Assembly (NCBI RefSeq): GCF_003427025.1
Contig: NZ_QVAI01000006.1
Span: 310,001-374,000 of the forward strand
DNA: 64,000 bases
DNA from: Jiangella endophytica
Lineage (GTDB): Bacteria > Actinomycetota > Actinomycetes > Jiangellales > Jiangellaceae
Reading direction: 5' to 3'
The number at the start of each line of letters is the position of its first letter. The stretch's first letter is position 1. Shown here one piece after another: positions 62,442 through 64,000 of the stretch. The notes beneath the pieces are model-generated. The model was not told where the DNA came from. It was given only the letters and a program-made list of their open reading frames with translations, and made no database searches. The position numbers were made by a program, and so were the translations under genes.

Positions 62442-64000
62442 ATGTCGGAGATTCCCGCGCCGCCCGTGGCGAAGCAGCTCCCCGCCGAGCGCACCGTCCA
62501 CGGCGACACCGTCGTCGATCCCTACGCGTGGCTGAAGGACCGCGACGACCCCGACACCGTCGCCTACCTCGAGGCCGAGAACGCCCACACACAGGCGGCG
62601 ACGGCGCACACGAAGGCGCTGCAGGACGAGATCTTCGACGAGATCAAGAGCCGCACGCTCGAGACCGACCTGTCGGTGCCGGCGCGGCACCACGGCTGGT
62701 GGTACTACACCCGCACACTCGAGGGCAGCCAGTACCCGATCCACTGCCGGTCGCGCACCGAGCCGGCGTTGCCCGCCGACCCGGCCGAGCCGATCGTCTC
62801 CCCCGCCGACGAGCAGGTCCTGCTCGACCAGAACGAACTGGCCGGCGACTCCGCGTACTTCGCCCTCGGCGCGTTCGACATCAGCCCCGACGGCCGGCTG
62901 CTGGCCTACTCCACCGACTTCGACGGCGGCGAGAAGTACACGCTGCGGTTCAAGGACCTCGAGTCCGGCGCCACCCTGCCCGACGAGGTGCCGGGCACCT
63001 ACTACGGCTCGGCGTGGGCCGCCGACGGCAGCGCCCTCTTCTACACCACCGTCGACGACGCCATGCGCCCGTACCGCGTGTGGCGGCACCTGCTGGGCAC
63101 CGAGGCCGCGGCCGACGTCATCGTGCACGAGGAGACCGACGAGCGGTTCTTCGCCGGTGTCGGGCTCACCCGCAGCGAGCAGTACGTCGTCATCGAGCTG
63201 GGCAGCCAGATCACCAGCGAGACGTGGGTGCTGCCGGCCGGCGACCCGCAGGGCGAGTTCCGCGTCGTCGAGCCGCGCGAGCAGGGCGTCGAGTACTCGA
63301 TCGACCACACCGGCGACTCCTTCTACATCGTGCACAACAAGGACGCGGTCGATTTCGAACTGGTCGTCGCGCCGGCCGACGCGCCCGGGCGCCAGAACTG
63401 GCGCCCGGTGCTGGCGCACACCGAGGGCGTCCGTGTCACCGGCGTCGACGCGTTCGCCGGCCACCTCGTCGTCTCGATGCGCCGCGACGGCCGCACCGAG
63501 CTGCACGTCCTGCCGCTGGCCGCCGACGGCTCGGCCGGCGCGGGCCGCGACATCGAGTTCGCCGAGCCGGTACGCACCGTCCAGCCCGGCGGCAACCCGG
63601 AGTTCGACACCACCGTGTTCCGGCTCGGCTACGCGTCGCTGACCACGCCGAGCTCCGTCTACGACTACGACGTCGCAAGCGGTGAGCTGCGGCTGCGCAA
63701 GCGGCAGCCGGTCCTCGGCGGCGTCGATCTGTCCGCGTACGAGTCGGTGCGCGAGTGGGCCACCGCCCCCGACGGCACCCGCATCCCGATCTCGCTGGTC
63801 AAGCGGCGCGACACCCCGCGCGACGGCAGCGCGCCGTGCGTCCTGTACGGCTACGGCGCCTACGAGGCGTCCATGGACCCGTGGTTCTCCATCGCGCGGC
63901 TGTCGCTGCTCGACCGCGGGTACGTGTTCGCGATCGCGCACGTGCGCGGCGGCGGCGAGTTGGGCCGGCGCTGGTACGAGGACGGCAAGCTGCTGCACAA
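62442..64000 (+). CDS. ptrB: oligopeptidase B-type prolyl oligopeptidase (S9A), 5' part
   Basis: The frame is open from ATG 62442 to the end of the window (519 codons). It reads VAKQLPAERTVHGDTVVDPY, then WLKDRDDPDTVAYLEAEN, the conserved start of the S9A family. A beta-propeller follows, then the beginning of the catalytic domain with LYGYGAYEASMDPWFSIARL and AIAHVRGGGELGRRWYEDGK. The Ser nucleophile (GGSAGG region) lies beyond the window. Cytoplasmic protease cutting short peptides after basic residues. The expected total is about 700 aa. Confidence 0.93.
   Translation, partial: MSEIPAPPVAKQLPAERTVHGDTVVDPYAWLKDRDDPDTVAYLEAENAHTQAATAHTKALQDEIFDEIKSRTLETDLSVPARHHGWWYYTRTLEGSQYPIHCRSRTEPALPADPAEPIVSPADEQVLLDQNELAGDSAYFALGAFDISPDGRLLAYSTDFDGGEKYTLRFKDLESGATLPDEVPGTYYGSAWAADGSALFYTTVDDAMRPYRVWRHLLGTEAAADVIVHEETDERFFAGVGLTRSEQYVVIELGSQITSETWVLPAGDPQGEFRVVEPREQGVEYSIDHTGDSFYIVHNKDAVDFELVVAPADAPGRQNWRPVLAHTEGVRVTGVDAFAGHLVVSMRRDGRTELHVLPLAADGSAGAGRDIEFAEPVRTVQPGGNPEFDTTVFRLGYASLTTPSSVYDYDVASGELRLRKRQPVLGGVDLSAYESVREWATAPDGTRIPISLVKRRDTPRDGSAPCVLYGYGAYEASMDPWFSIARLSLLDRGYVFAIAHVRGGGELGRRWYEDGKLLH

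Noticed and set aside
60999-63998. 999-residue open frame on the minus strand
   Set aside because: Only its last 340 residues (from 62021) are a real gene; the rest is antisense to the oligopeptidase B gene and passes through the GntR gene region.

Overview
The window is chromosomal DNA from a high-GC Gram-positive actinomycete. The evidence is an HspR/HAIR-controlled heat-shock regulon, a BldD homologue with an intact c-di-GMP-binding signature, a Scr1/WhiJ-like plus DUF397 pair, frequent GTG starts, and ATGA-coupled operons. BldD and DUF397 suggest a filamentous, differentiating lineage. The genus cannot be fixed from the sequence alone. No rRNA, tRNA, CRISPR array or replication origin was seen.

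Layout. 1-3.2 kb: end of a beta-lactamase-fold hydrolase, a WhiJ-like/DUF397 regulatory locus with two tiny divergent genes, and a siderophore-interacting flavoreductase. 3.2-6.1 kb: a nested palindromic repeat, then clpB with a HAIR operator. 6.1-9.5 kb: lipoprotein, TetR regulator with a 26-bp palindromic operator, membrane protein, FAD monooxygenase and SnoaL-like protein. 9.6-25.4 kb: a 16-gene, all-minus-strand, translationally coupled operon. It encodes a complete type II fatty-acid/polyketide-like synthase with its own four-function acetyl-CoA carboxylase (AccDA fusion, AccB, AccC), malonyl transferase, ACP, phosphopantetheinyl transferase, ketoreductase, a retinol-saturase/phytoene-desaturase-like flavoprotein, two hotdog dehydratases, and several ketosynthase-fold proteins. 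26-31 kb: truncated IS630-type transposase, then the dnaK-grpE-dnaJ-hspR operon. 31-44 kb: membrane acyltransferase-like protein, Lrp/azlCD locus, SGNH esterase, a self-regulated ABC exporter operon, a large secreted M14 peptidase, ferritin, and an FtsX-type ABC system with a membrane LuxR regulator. 45-56 kb: hutI, then a c-di-GMP neighbourhood (bldD; GAF-GGDEF-EAL; MoeY-like ThiF/nitroreductase; a second, membrane-bound GGDEF protein). 56-64 kb: lactonase, two exporters, SPW protein, nitroreductase, a GntR-controlled membrane protein, and the 5' part of oligopeptidase B.

The synthase operon is the most interesting content. One polypeptide joins an intact ketosynthase to a degenerate chain-length-factor-like ketosynthase. 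A second pair, one intact and one dead, is encoded separately. The KAS III-like protein lacks its catalytic Cys, His and Asn. The two dehydratases each lack a different catalytic residue, His in one and Glu in the other, so they look like an obligate heterodimer. The ACP carries an insertion of about 40-45 residues. There is no dedicated enoyl reductase, so the expected product is a polyene or partly unsaturated chain, possibly modified by the flavoprotein, the DUF1772 protein and the alpha/beta hydrolase. The product is unknown.

A second theme is regulation. HAIR operators precede both clpB and dnaK. Perfect palindromes precede the TetR, ABC-exporter and GntR loci. Two exact matches to the BldD box lie 21 bp apart in a 900-bp gene-free region next to the c-di-GMP genes.
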